Source: Leptospira sp. (GTDB lineage Bacteria; Spirochaetota; Leptospiria; Leptospirales; Leptospiraceae). From it: DNA of 40,437 nt. Positions within the stretch are counted from its first letter, which is position 1, and each line of letters starts with the position of its first letter. Location: NCBI GenBank assembly GCA_020831715.1, contig JAFIGA010000292.1, positions 1-40,437 of the forward strand. Direction: 5' to 3'. The translations under genes and the position numbers were made by a program. The notes beneath the pieces are model-generated. The model was not told where the DNA came from, did no database searches, and worked only from the letters and a program-made list of their open reading frames with translations. Positions 20,146 through 28,162 of this stretch are shown here, piece by piece.

Positions 20146-22164
20146 TTATTTTTTTCTTCTCTTACGAGGAGGAGTTCTTTTGCTGGCAGGAGCTTGTGGT
20201 GCATTCGCAGGACCTGTTTTATAGGAATCACCACCGGTTCCTGAACCGGCATTTGCCTTTTCGAGTCTCTTCAACTTGGCATCTTTTCCATATTTGTTGG
20301 TGATGACTTGCTGGAGAATGGAAAGTAAATTCTGCATTGTCCAATAAAGAGTTACACCGGAAGGCATGGACCAGAAGAAATATAACATGATGATGGGCAT
20401 CATATACATCATCATTTTTTGATTTGGATCAGTAGAAACTACTGTTAGTCTTGATTGCAAGACTTGCGATCCAACCATAATCAATGGAAGTAAGTTGACA
20501 TTCAAGGCAACGCCCATTATAGGAGGAAGAACAAAAATTGTATCCGGCTCACTTAGGTCGGCTACCCATAGGAAGGGTGACTCCCATAAATCCACAGTAT
20601 CGGAAAAGGCAGTATAAAGAGCGATGAATATAGGGATCTGAATCAACATGGGGAGACAGCCACCCATAGGGTTCACTTTGTTCTTTTTATACAACTCCAT
20701 GATCTTGGTTTGTTTAACCTGTGGATCATTGCCATACTTCTCATTGATTTCTTTAATCTGCGGAGACAATTCTTGCATTTTTTTCATGCTGTCCGCTTGC
20801 TTCTGGTTCAATGGAAAGAAAATTAACTTGAAGAGTATTGCAAAAATTATTATTGCCCATCCATAATTAGGCACAACAATATGGATTTTTTTCAAGACCC
20901 AAACAATTCCGTTTCGGAATGGTGTTGTCAAACCTTGATTGAATGATTTATCCAGTGCATCACTCATATTGAAGAATGGTGATTTCTTGTTTTTTACAGG
21001 ATCCAAATTGGCATCACGAAATGCAAGGCCGTCCGGCTCCCGAACTCCCACATATGCCGCATAGTCAAAACCTGTAATCTCACCCGGCTCCAAAGTAATC
21101 TCATCATAGATCATCAAAACGCCCGTTTGGTTGCCGACTCGATTATCCAGAAGAACCCCCTCCGGATTGTAGCTAAGTGGATCCAAAACAGCAATAAAAT
21201 AACGGCTTCCCGTTCCGGCAAAATCTACACCCTCTTTGGAAGTAGCTTTTTTAATCTCGAAACGTGTATCCTCGGGTTTTGCCCCACCAAACATATTGGA
21301 GAAAAAACCCTCTGTACTGGTTCCGTCCAAAAAGTCTTCAAATGATCCATCAAGATAGAAATATCGGAAAAAATTCGCCATGTCTCTATCCGACATCTCA
21401 TCTTTTGTCTTGGTGATAGGTCCTAAACTTCCAAAAGATCTAAGATAGAGAGGATTTTTTGTGTTGGCAAGAATCAATTTCTCTTTGGTGTTATTTTTTA
21501 TTTCCAAATGGAAGATAAAATAATTTTCTTTGGGAAAGAACCTATATTTTTTAATGAGAGTATAAGATCCATCATTCGATAGGCTTTCAAAATTATATTC
21601 CAGAGATTCCTCATTCACAAGGCTTGCAAAATTTTTATAGTTAAATTCTGAATCCGGAATATCATCTTTTGCGAAAATAGGATTGAAATCAAATCCATTA
21701 TTCCGAGATATTTCAATCGCCATATAAGACTCACCATCAAATTCAATGGTATGTCTTTTAGGATCTTTAACTATCTCCAATATATTACCATCCGGCTCTA
21801 GATGGTTCTTAATATAGAACTGAGAAATTCTACCACCTAATGAAGACATTTCGATTAGATAAGGATCTGTCTTAATATAGTATTTTTTTACAGAAGCCGG
21901 ATCAACAGGTTTTGGAACCGGCTTACTGGAAATGGTAGGAGCCGGAGATTTGCCACCGGATGTAACTTGATTGGATGATTTATCCGATCCATCGGCAAGT
22001 TTCTTTTCAGATGAATCAGAAGTATCAGTTTCATCTGTCTGGGTTACTTTATCAGTGGGTTGGAGAGGTTTCTTTTCCGGTGGAAAGAAAAAATATTGGA
22101 GTGCCAACCAAATTCCTAAACTAATAAATAAAGCGAAAAATAATCTTCCTTGTCTTTCTTGCAT
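20146..22164 (-). CDS. yidC: Membrane protein insertase YidC
   Basis: 672 residues of the Gram-negative type. An N-terminal membrane anchor (about 7-27) is followed by a Ser/Thr/Pro/Lys linker and a large periplasmic P1 domain (about 90-390). The conserved insertase core of five helices begins near 430 ([19 protein letters not shown]), and the tail is very basic (PPRKRRKK). The core inserts and folds inner-membrane proteins with or without SecYEG. Lys446 sits where E. coli has the groove arginine R366. The basic tail may contact ribosomes, an inference from other basic-tailed YidC/Oxa1 proteins. It starts 2 bases after the yidD stop. Confidence 0.96.
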   Translation of the reverse strand: MQERQGRLFFALFISLGIWLALQYFFFPPEKKPLQPTDKVTQTDETDTSDSSEKKLADGSDKSSNQVTSGGKSPAPTISSKPVPKPVDPASVKKYYIKTDPYLIEMSSLGGRISQFYIKNHLEPDGNILEIVKDPKRHTIEFDGESYMAIEISRNNGFDFNPIFAKDDIPDSEFNYKNFASLVNEESLEYNFESLSNDGSYTLIKKYRFFPKENYFIFHLEIKNNTKEKLILANTKNPLYLRSFGSLGPITKTKDEMSDRDMANFFRYFYLDGSFEDFLDGTSTEGFFSNMFGGAKPEDTRFEIKKATSKEGVDFAGTGSRYFIAVLDPLSYNPEGVLLDNRVGNQTGVLMIYDEITLEPGEITGFDYAAYVGVREPDGLAFRDANLDPVKNKKSPFFNMSDALDKSFNQGLTTPFRNGIVWVLKKIHIVVPNYGWAIIIFAILFKLIFFPLNQKQADSMKKMQELSPQIKEINEKYGNDPQVKQTKIMELYKKNKVNPMGGCLPMLIQIPIFIALYTAFSDTVDLWESPFLWVADLSEPDTIFVLPPIMGVALNVNLLPLIMVGSQVLQSRLTVVSTDPNQKMMMYMMPIIMLYFFWSMPSGVTLYWTMQNLLSILQQVITNKYGKDAKLKRLEKANAGSGTGGDSYKTGPANAPQAPASKRTPPRKRRKK

Positions 22165-22166
22165 AA

Positions 22167-22394
22167 TTAACTCTTTTTTTCTGGGATTGGTAACGGATCT
22201 TCAAAACCTTCACTCAGTGGATTGCAACGAACAATCCTATGAATAGATAGATATAAAGCCGTAAAAAACGGGTAAACCTGAAAGGCTTGAATCGAATAAT
22301 CAGAACAAGTAGGAGTGAACCTACATGCTCCGGGTAGAATTGGTGAGATCCAATTCTTATAAAACTTTATCAAAATAACAAATAAGCAGTTCAT
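22167..22394 (-). CDS. yidD: Membrane protein insertion efficiency factor YidD
   Basis: 75 residues, typical for YidD. It has an amphipathic N-terminus (KFYKNWISP), the conserved [15 protein letters not shown] block and [12 protein letters not shown] near the C-terminus. YidD is a small membrane-associated helper of insertion, nearly always encoded between rnpA and yidC, as here. Its ATG overlaps the rnpA stop as ATGA. Confidence 0.95.
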   Translation of the reverse strand: MNCLFVILIKFYKNWISPILPGACRFTPTCSDYSIQAFQVYPFFTALYLSIHRIVRCNPLSEGFEDPLPIPEKKS

Positions 22395-22744
22395 TGTTTC
22401 TGCAACTTGCCCTCGAAGATACGAATGGATTTATCCAAAGAATCCAGAAGATCGCTGTATTTCATATCCACCACTGCTTTGTGAGCAATCAAGGCTATGT
22501 CATAACCTTGTGGAATGGAATTCAGCTTGGAAGAAACTGCTTCTCGCAACCGTCTTTTGATTCTATTCCTATTGACTGCCGTCTTGGCATTCCTCTGAGA
22601 ACAGAATAAAAATTGGCTAATGCCATCTTGGTTGGGACGAAACAGTATTGTTAAAGGAAAACAAGAAATTTTCTCCGAGCTTTGGAACAACTCGCGTATT
22701 CTTGTCCTGTTCTTAAGAGCCTCCGTATCAGCTTCTAGGGCAAT
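22391..22744 (-). CDS. rnpA: Ribonuclease P protein component, probable non-canonical start
   Basis: Protein subunit of RNase P, which matures tRNA 5' ends. The signature RNRIKRRLREAV is clear. The first ATG/GTG/TTG codon is a TTG at 22690, giving 99 residues, but that start would remove the conserved first helix. The sequence upstream of it, in frame, reads LKNRTRIRELF, which aligns with the usual N-terminus (LKKRNRLKKNEDFQKVF-like). The frame is open back to the rpmH stop. ATT at 22744, 5 bases after AAGG, is the best-placed start and gives 117 residues, the normal RnpA size. The identity is certain; the exact start is not. It overlaps yidD by 4 bases. Confidence 0.85.
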   Translation of the reverse strand: MALEADTEALKNRTRIRELFQSSEKISCFPLTILFRPNQDGISQFLFCSQRNAKTAVNRNRIKRRLREAVSSKLNSIPQGYDIALIAHKAVVDMKYSDLLDSLDKSIRIFEGKLQKQ

Positions 22745-22756
22745 TATAGCCTTATT

Positions 22757-22918
22757 TTAGAACTTTTTCCCGACTTTTTCGTCGGATACTGTTAGCTTAT
22801 GTCTTCCTTTTCTTCTTCTTCGGGAAAGCACAGAACGGCCCCCAACAGTCGCCATTCTAGCACGAAAACCATGCTTTCTGGCTCTTTTTATCTTAGATGG
22901 TTGAAATGTTCTTTTCAT
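22757..22918 (-). CDS. rpmH: 50S ribosomal protein bL34
   Basis: 53 residues, starting [20 protein letters not shown] and continuing [19 protein letters not shown], the unmistakable bL34 sequence. A short extra tail ([14 protein letters not shown]) makes it a little longer than the 44-47 residues usual elsewhere. The ATG at 22918 has AGGA 8 bases upstream. It is the first gene of the rpmH-rnpA-yidD-yidC-jag-mnmE cluster. Its TAA is in the same frame as rnpA, only 12 bases before the proposed rnpA start. dnaA, a frequent divergent neighbour of rpmH, is not here. Confidence 0.96.
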   Translation of the reverse strand: MKRTFQPSKIKRARKHGFRARMATVGGRSVLSRRRRKGRHKLTVSDEKVGKKF

Positions 22919-23137
22919 GAAAATATCCTATCAATAATATGATTGCAAGCTAAATTCCAATTTCTAAAACCATATTGCCCTGTCAAGGGAAAGGAAGGAT
23001 AAATTCTTGGATTTTTACATAATTTCAGGAATTTGCCACGCAGATTTTTCGAAAATACATCTAATAAAAAAATCAATCCATAGGAAAAAAAATGGAGAAC
23101 TCCCGAGATTTGTCCGGGTTAAGGTTATAATTAAAAT
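22919..23137. promoter_or_regulatory. Divergent intergenic region of rpmH and sbcD
   Basis: 219 bases between two outward-facing genes. For rpmH there is a perfect -35 TTGACA on the minus strand (22986-22981), but only poor -10 candidates (TTTAGAAAT) at a fitting distance. For sbcD there is a perfect -10 TATAAT at 23126-23131, with no good -35, ending only 6 bases before its ATG. I see no DnaA-box cluster, tRNA or small gene. Confidence 0.35.
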
Positions 23138-24235
23138 ATGATTCGTATACTACACACTTCTGATTTACATTTTTCCGGCAAGAACCCGGATGAACTTGCC
23201 TATTCCACCACTGTATGGAAGAATATTTTGGATTTGGCAAAAGAACAAAAAGTAGAAGCCATTTTGATTTCGGGAGATGTATTTGATACATTTACTGATT
23301 TGGAAAAATACCGAAACCAATTCATCCAAGAAACTAAAAATTTGGATATACCAATCTATGCAATTGCCGGCAACCATGAGTATCTTCGCAAAAGCCCTGC
23401 CGAATCTCTTGCTTCTTTTGGAATGGGATGTATTCATTGGTATTTCCAAGAAGATTTTGCTCTGATTGAACCTAATTCCGGAAAATGGGAGTTAGCGATT
23501 CTTCCCTACTCTGAAAAATACAGCGAATACCAAAATTGGAAGATTCCATCCAAGGGCAAATTTCGTATCCTCATGGCTCATGGCATGATTCCCGAAGCTG
23601 TGAGTTATACCGGTCCCTCGGAAGAAGAAGGCGATCACCTCCTTGAATTGAATCTATTGGCGAATTTCCAAGCAGACTATATTGCCCTGGGTCATATACA
23701 TAAGAAAACCTCCCTTAAATTGGGAACCAATCATTTATACTACCCCGGATCACCTCGAGTCTGGCGAAAGGGAGAAGATGGTTTCCGGACAGTAAATATT
23801 ATAGAAATAGATAATAATAAATTATTAAATGTATCCGAACAAATTGTAGTTAAAGCCGGAAGATATATAGAAGAAAATCTTCAGATACTTCCCAACGGAC
23901 ATCTTCCCGATTGGTCTTTGGAAAAAATCCAAGCAAGCCCCTATGATTATGTTCATATCGTATTGAGTGGTTTTGCCGATAGTCAATCAATTGTAGAAGA
24001 AAATATAAATAAATTAGAAACAACTAACAAAGGAGCAGTTAGAAAGTTAATAATTGATGCCGAATCGGTTCAATATATGGATGGAATTTCCGGGAACTCA
24101 CTTGTGCATAAATTTTTAAAGCTGTGGCAGGAAAAATTTGACAACCAAAACAATGACAAAGACAGAGAGGTGTTATTGGAAGCCAGACAGATAGGTCTTC
24201 AAGCAATCTCCGATAGGATTAAGGGGAAAAAATAA
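23138..24235 (+). CDS. SbcD/YhaO-like metallophosphoesterase DNA exonuclease subunit
   Basis: 365 residues with the Mre11/SbcD metallophosphatase motifs in order: TSDLHFSG (Asp9, His11), ISGDVFD, AGNHEY, MAHG and LGHIHK, followed by YYPGSPRV. These bind two metals and cut DNA ends in Mre11-Rad50-type complexes. The partner ATPase starts 2 bases after its stop. Because that partner resembles YhaN, this is better read as a YhaO-like than a true SbcD subunit. The N-terminus MIRILHTSD is standard. The only ribosome-site candidate is AAGG 13 bases upstream, and a TATAAT lies 6 bases before the ATG, so the mRNA may be leaderless. Confidence 0.9.
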   Translation: MIRILHTSDLHFSGKNPDELAYSTTVWKNILDLAKEQKVEAILISGDVFDTFTDLEKYRNQFIQETKNLDIPIYAIAGNHEYLRKSPAESLASFGMGCIHWYFQEDFALIEPNSGKWELAILPYSEKYSEYQNWKIPSKGKFRILMAHGMIPEAVSYTGPSEEEGDHLLELNLLANFQADYIALGHIHKKTSLKLGTNHLYYPGSPRVWRKGEDGFRTVNIIEIDNNKLLNVSEQIVVKAGRYIEENLQILPNGHLPDWSLEKIQASPYDYVHIVLSGFADSQSIVEENINKLETTNKGAVRKLIIDAESVQYMDGISGNSLVHKFLKLWQEKFDNQNNDKDREVLLEARQIGLQAISDRIKGKK

Positions 24236-24237
24236 CA

Positions 24238-26493
24238 ATGGTAATCACTCAATTTATTATTCACCAATTTGGAAAATTCAAGAACCGAACATTTACTTTT
24301 TCGCCTATTACGCTTTTTTATGGAAAAAATGAAGCGGGGAAATCCACTCTTTTTGATGCAATCTTTCAAGCGCTGGTCAAGCCTGATGGACGATTGCAAT
24401 TAGGAAAAAAGTTGGCTTCTCGCTATGGAAATAAGAGAGAAATCGAAGTTATAGGAAACATCCCGGATTCTGTAGATCAGGATGAATTTATCAATCTACA
24501 CTCTTTAAAAGCAGGAGAAATAGGGATGGATTTTTCCAAAGGGGGATGGCTGGAAAATATTAAGAAACAATTATTTTCAGGTGGAATTGATCCCAATTCT
24601 CTTGCCAAGGATTTATCGAGTGGAGCTTCGAATAGTGGCAGTACGGCACATATGAAAAAGAAAAAAATCATTGATGCTTCCGCTGAATCACTACGGCTAG
24701 AAATAGATTCCATTCGAAGTGAAAAACTGAATCTTATGAAAAGAGAAGAGAATGTTTCCAGCCAGGAAGTAGAAAAGGATTCCTTGGCAGAGAAAATTAA
24801 AAAATTGGAAATAGAAAAATCTGTATTGGAATCAAGAATCCAACTACAAGAGAATATTCAAGAAAGAAAGAAGTTCACCCAGCTTTATAAAAATATCTCA
24901 ACTTGGAAAGAGCAGGAATCTTCTATAGCTTTATTACAAGAATTCAATGATGATACCAGGATTCGAATCCAAAAACTCGAAGAATCCAAGATCCAAATCA
25001 ATGCTAACCGAGATTCTCAGAAGGAAAGGATAAAGAGTCTAACAACTAAATTTGAAGAGTCTAGATCTAAATTTCAAGAGAGTGAATTGAATTATAAGAA
25101 AAAATCTCATTTGGAAAATTTAGCTAGATCAATCAAGCAACGAGTTGAGGAAACCATTGAAAATCCAGTCATGATTGAAAAATGGGAGAAAAATTCACGT
25201 TTTATTCCCTTGGCACTTGTTTCTTTCATAGCCGGTATCGCAATGCTTGTGTGGGATTTTTCTTCTCAAGGCTTTCTGTTTTGGGGAGGACTTTTAGTTC
25301 TCATCGCTTCTTTTGTATTATTCATACTAAGCTTTTCCAAAGTTAGAATCCAAGATGAAAACAAACTATATACCAGTTTTCAAAATTTTAAAAGAGAATG
25401 GATGGAAGCAGCTACTTCCCTACCCGATTCGAACATTGACAATTTGATTCGATTGCGAGATTATCTATTCCAATTTCTATCAAGCATGAATGAAGAATTT
25501 CAAACAGTACGAAATCTAGAAGAAGAGATGAAGCGCAATGAAGAAGAACTCAACCGTAGCATCATGGATGAAAAAAAACTTAAAGAGGAATTGGAAAGAA
25601 TTGATAATACTCTAAAAGAAATTTTTTCTAAATTGGGAATACGAACCTCTGATGAATTTTTTGCCAATCTAAACCGTTTTATTTCCATGCAAAATATTCA
25701 AAAGAAACTAAAATCAGATATAGAATTCAGCTTTGGAAAACGTGAATTCGATGATTTATTTTTGGAAGCCAAGAGAAAGCTGGAAGAATTCGATGAAAAG
25801 AATGTTCCCGGTGAGGGATTGGATGAAAATGCCTTCAAAAATCTCAAAAATGAATATTCACAGATTCTAAAATCCCTACAATTACAAAAAGATCAATTTC
25901 AGAATATGAATTTGGACACAACCCGTGACCGTGCCAGTGTGGAGGCTAGCTTAGGTCCTTTAAGCGAAAAGCTATTAACAAAAGAACTACAACTTCTTGA
26001 AAGTTTAAAAATCAGTGAGGGAATTGAAAAAACTCGTCGTGCCCACGAAATGGCAGAAAATATTTTTCAACAACTGGGAGCAGAGGCGAATGATTCATTA
26101 GAAGCTTTAGGAGAAGAAATTCAAAAATCCAGTGAGATCATATTCAACAAAAAACGAGAAATTAAAATCATCAATCTAAACGGCGGAATTACTATGGAAG
26201 ATGAAGGAGGAAACCTAAGATTGATCGATGAATTATCTCTGGGAACAAGGGATTCATTTTATATTGCGGCAAAATTATCACTTTGTGAGAAAAGAGATCC
26301 GGATCTAAAATTATTTATATTGGATGAACCCTTCCTCTCTCTTGATACAGAGAGGGAAAAAATGGCAATTGAAATATTAAAAGATTATGTTGTTAAAAAA
26401 GGATGGCAGATAATTATTTTTTCCAAGGAAGAAAGATTAGGGAGCATCTTAAAAGATTCGTTCCAAGATTCATTTACCAAGGTAGACCTCTAA
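24238..26493 (+). CDS. YhaN-like Rad50-type AAA ATPase with membrane segments in the coiled coil
   Basis: 751 residues. An N-terminal ATPase half carries Walker A (YGKNEAGKST, 28-37). A long coiled coil (about 150-600) is broken by two hydrophobic helices at about 322-341 and 346-366. The C-terminal half has an ABC-type signature LSLGTRD and Walker B LFILDEP (692-698). Rad50 and SbcC have a zinc hook CxxC at the coil tip, but none is seen here; the membrane pair sits at the exact midpoint, where the hook would be. This is the YhaN arrangement. It probably forms a membrane-tethered DNA-end-processing complex with the preceding nuclease. Its stop overlaps the convergent phosphatase stop by 4 bases. 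Confidence 0.85.
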   Translation: MVITQFIIHQFGKFKNRTFTFSPITLFYGKNEAGKSTLFDAIFQALVKPDGRLQLGKKLASRYGNKREIEVIGNIPDSVDQDEFINLHSLKAGEIGMDFSKGGWLENIKKQLFSGGIDPNSLAKDLSSGASNSGSTAHMKKKKIIDASAESLRLEIDSIRSEKLNLMKREENVSSQEVEKDSLAEKIKKLEIEKSVLESRIQLQENIQERKKFTQLYKNISTWKEQESSIALLQEFNDDTRIRIQKLEESKIQINANRDSQKERIKSLTTKFEESRSKFQESELNYKKKSHLENLARSIKQRVEETIENPVMIEKWEKNSRFIPLALVSFIAGIAMLVWDFSSQGFLFWGGLLVLIASFVLFILSFSKVRIQDENKLYTSFQNFKREWMEAATSLPDSNIDNLIRLRDYLFQFLSSMNEEFQTVRNLEEEMKRNEEELNRSIMDEKKLKEELERIDNTLKEIFSKLGIRTSDEFFANLNRFISMQNIQKKLKSDIEFSFGKREFDDLFLEAKRKLEEFDEKNVPGEGLDENAFKNLKNEYSQILKSLQLQKDQFQNMNLDTTRDRASVEASLGPLSEKLLTKELQLLESLKISEGIEKTRRAHEMAENIFQQLGAEANDSLEALGEEIQKSSEIIFNKKREIKIINLNGGITMEDEGGNLRLIDELSLGTRDSFYIAAKLSLCEKRDPDLKLFILDEPFLSLDTEREKMAIEILKDYVVKKGWQIIIFSKEERLGSILKDSFQDSFTKVDL

Positions 26494-28037
26494 GATTTTC
26501 GTTTAACAACTATATAACTAATATCATCAAACACTTCCGTCTCACCAATAAATAGTCTCAGGTCTTCATAAAGCCCTGAAACAATTTGTGCAGACGGCAA
26601 GTGAGCAATCTCTTCAAATTTTTTTTTCATTCGGTCATGTCCATAGTATTCTTTCTTGCTGTTCTCTGCTTCGGTTACACCATCCGTATATCCCAAAAAG
26701 ACATCCCCTACATTGAATTCGATTTCTTTCTCGCTCACCATGGACTTGATGTCATCAGTTAAACCTATATAAATCCCCAGATCCATAGTTTCAATAATCT
26801 CAGATTCCGGTTCATTCTGTCTTTTGATCAGGAAGTCTTCATGTTGCCCTGTAAGATAAATTTTCCCTTCTTTATATTGAAATAAGGAAAGTGTTAGGTT
26901 CCTTGAATCTTTCATTCTACCTTGGATGTTACCAAAAAGAACCGAGTTGATATTATTCAATATTTCGGATAAGGATTGTCCACCTCTTTCGATAGAAGAT
27001 CTGAAAGAACATTGGGTCATCATCATGATAACACCGGATTGAAGACCATGCCCGGTTACATCACCGATGGCAAAATAGGTGGATCCATTCGCCATGGGAT
27101 AAACATCATAGTAGTCCCCACCTACCTCGGTAGCCGCTTCCATAAGTGCCGCAACCTCGAGGTCTTTACAGTCTTTCAATTCTTGGGCATTGGGCAATAC
27201 CATAGCTTGTAGCTGACGAGCAACATCCAATTCCATTCCCAATCTCAAATTCTCCTCAAGAATTGCTTTCTTTTCCGTATTAAAAATAAGTTCGGATTGT
27301 TTTCTAGACGTTTCGTTGGCGTTGCTAATGGAGTAAACAATTAGAAAACCTGTCATTGCCATATAAAATGCTTTCAATATAAAACTAACAGGAGCAATGG
27401 AAACAATTTTAAATACTTCACCTTTAGCCGAAAGTAGCGGCGCGATTATGTCAGTGTATTCAACCATATTATCTAAAATTGGTTTTATATCTCCATAGAA
27501 ATAAAACATCAATCCAAGATATTGGAGAATAGCAATTCCTCCCGCAAAATAAATGACTGAGCGACGATTTCTAATGGAAGCCAGGGACATGAATATAAAG
27601 TAGATGAAAGACATGGCACCACTGTAAACATGGGTGGGATTCTGGGAGCTGATAACGAAATACCATAACAATCCAGTTAGGGTAGTCATTTCGAAAAAGC
27701 TCGCAAAGAACTTAATCTTGGGATAGTAAATTCCCTCTTTGGAAGATTTCTTCAATAAGAAGAAAACGAAAATATTAAAACCCAGTAGAAATGAAATCCC
27801 ACCCAGTTGGTAGTATAATTCCTCTACAGGTCTTCCGCCTAATCTTGAAAGTAAGGCTACAAATACTAAAAAACCAATAAAAAAGAATCGAAATTTGGAA
27901 GCGAAAACCTCAGCTTTTATTTCCATTTCGATATGGATTTCCTGAATCCTTTTTTTATAATAATCTGTAAGCTGAAATCTATATCCTTTTTCGTTAAGAT
28001 TCGGGGTTTCTTCGGTAGATTCTAATTGGTTTTTCAT
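26490..28037 (-). CDS. Membrane SpoIIE/PP2C-type serine phosphatase
   Basis: 515 residues. The N-terminal half has six hydrophobic segments between about residues 45 and 245. A short coiled coil (KAILEENLRLGMELDVARQLQ) joins these to a SpoIIE domain with the metal-binding motifs GGDYYD, GDVTGHG and GYTDGVTEA. Such RsbU-like proteins dephosphorylate anti-sigma-factor antagonists in partner-switching pathways. The membrane half may sense a signal, but has no recognised sensor domain. No anti-sigma or antagonist gene is adjacent. A weak promoter TTGCTC, 16-base spacer, TAGTAT lies at 28096-28069 on the minus strand. Confidence 0.9.
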   Translation of the reverse strand: MKNQLESTEETPNLNEKGYRFQLTDYYKKRIQEIHIEMEIKAEVFASKFRFFFIGFLVFVALLSRLGGRPVEELYYQLGGISFLLGFNIFVFFLLKKSSKEGIYYPKIKFFASFFEMTTLTGLLWYFVISSQNPTHVYSGAMSFIYFIFMSLASIRNRRSVIYFAGGIAILQYLGLMFYFYGDIKPILDNMVEYTDIIAPLLSAKGEVFKIVSIAPVSFILKAFYMAMTGFLIVYSISNANETSRKQSELIFNTEKKAILEENLRLGMELDVARQLQAMVLPNAQELKDCKDLEVAALMEAATEVGGDYYDVYPMANGSTYFAIGDVTGHGLQSGVIMMMTQCSFRSSIERGGQSLSEILNNINSVLFGNIQGRMKDSRNLTLSLFQYKEGKIYLTGQHEDFLIKRQNEPESEIIETMDLGIYIGLTDDIKSMVSEKEIEFNVGDVFLGYTDGVTEAENSKKEYYGHDRMKKKFEEIAHLPSAQIVSGLYEDLRLFIGETEVFDDISYIVVKRKS

Positions 28038-28068
28038 GAATACTCTATTTCTTGAAATATATTTACTA

Positions 28069-28096
28069 ATACTATCATACTATACAAAGAGAGCAA
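28069..28096 (-). promoter_or_regulatory. Candidate promoter of the SpoIIE phosphatase gene
   Basis: TTGCTC (28096-28091), a 16-base spacer and TAGTAT (28074-28069) on the minus strand lie about 30 bases before the ATG. Each box departs from consensus. It falls in the 125-base divergent gap, which also must hold the promoter for the gene at 28163. Confidence 0.3.
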
Positions 28097-28162
28097 GCGT
28101 GTTTTTTACAAAAACTACTTGAAATCTTTTCGGGGAAGTAATCAATAGGATAATATCTTGTT

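Noticed and set aside
22919..23137. Possible replication origin beside rpmH
   Set aside because: rpmH often neighbours dnaA and the origin, but no DnaA-box cluster, AT-rich repeat array or dnaA gene is present.
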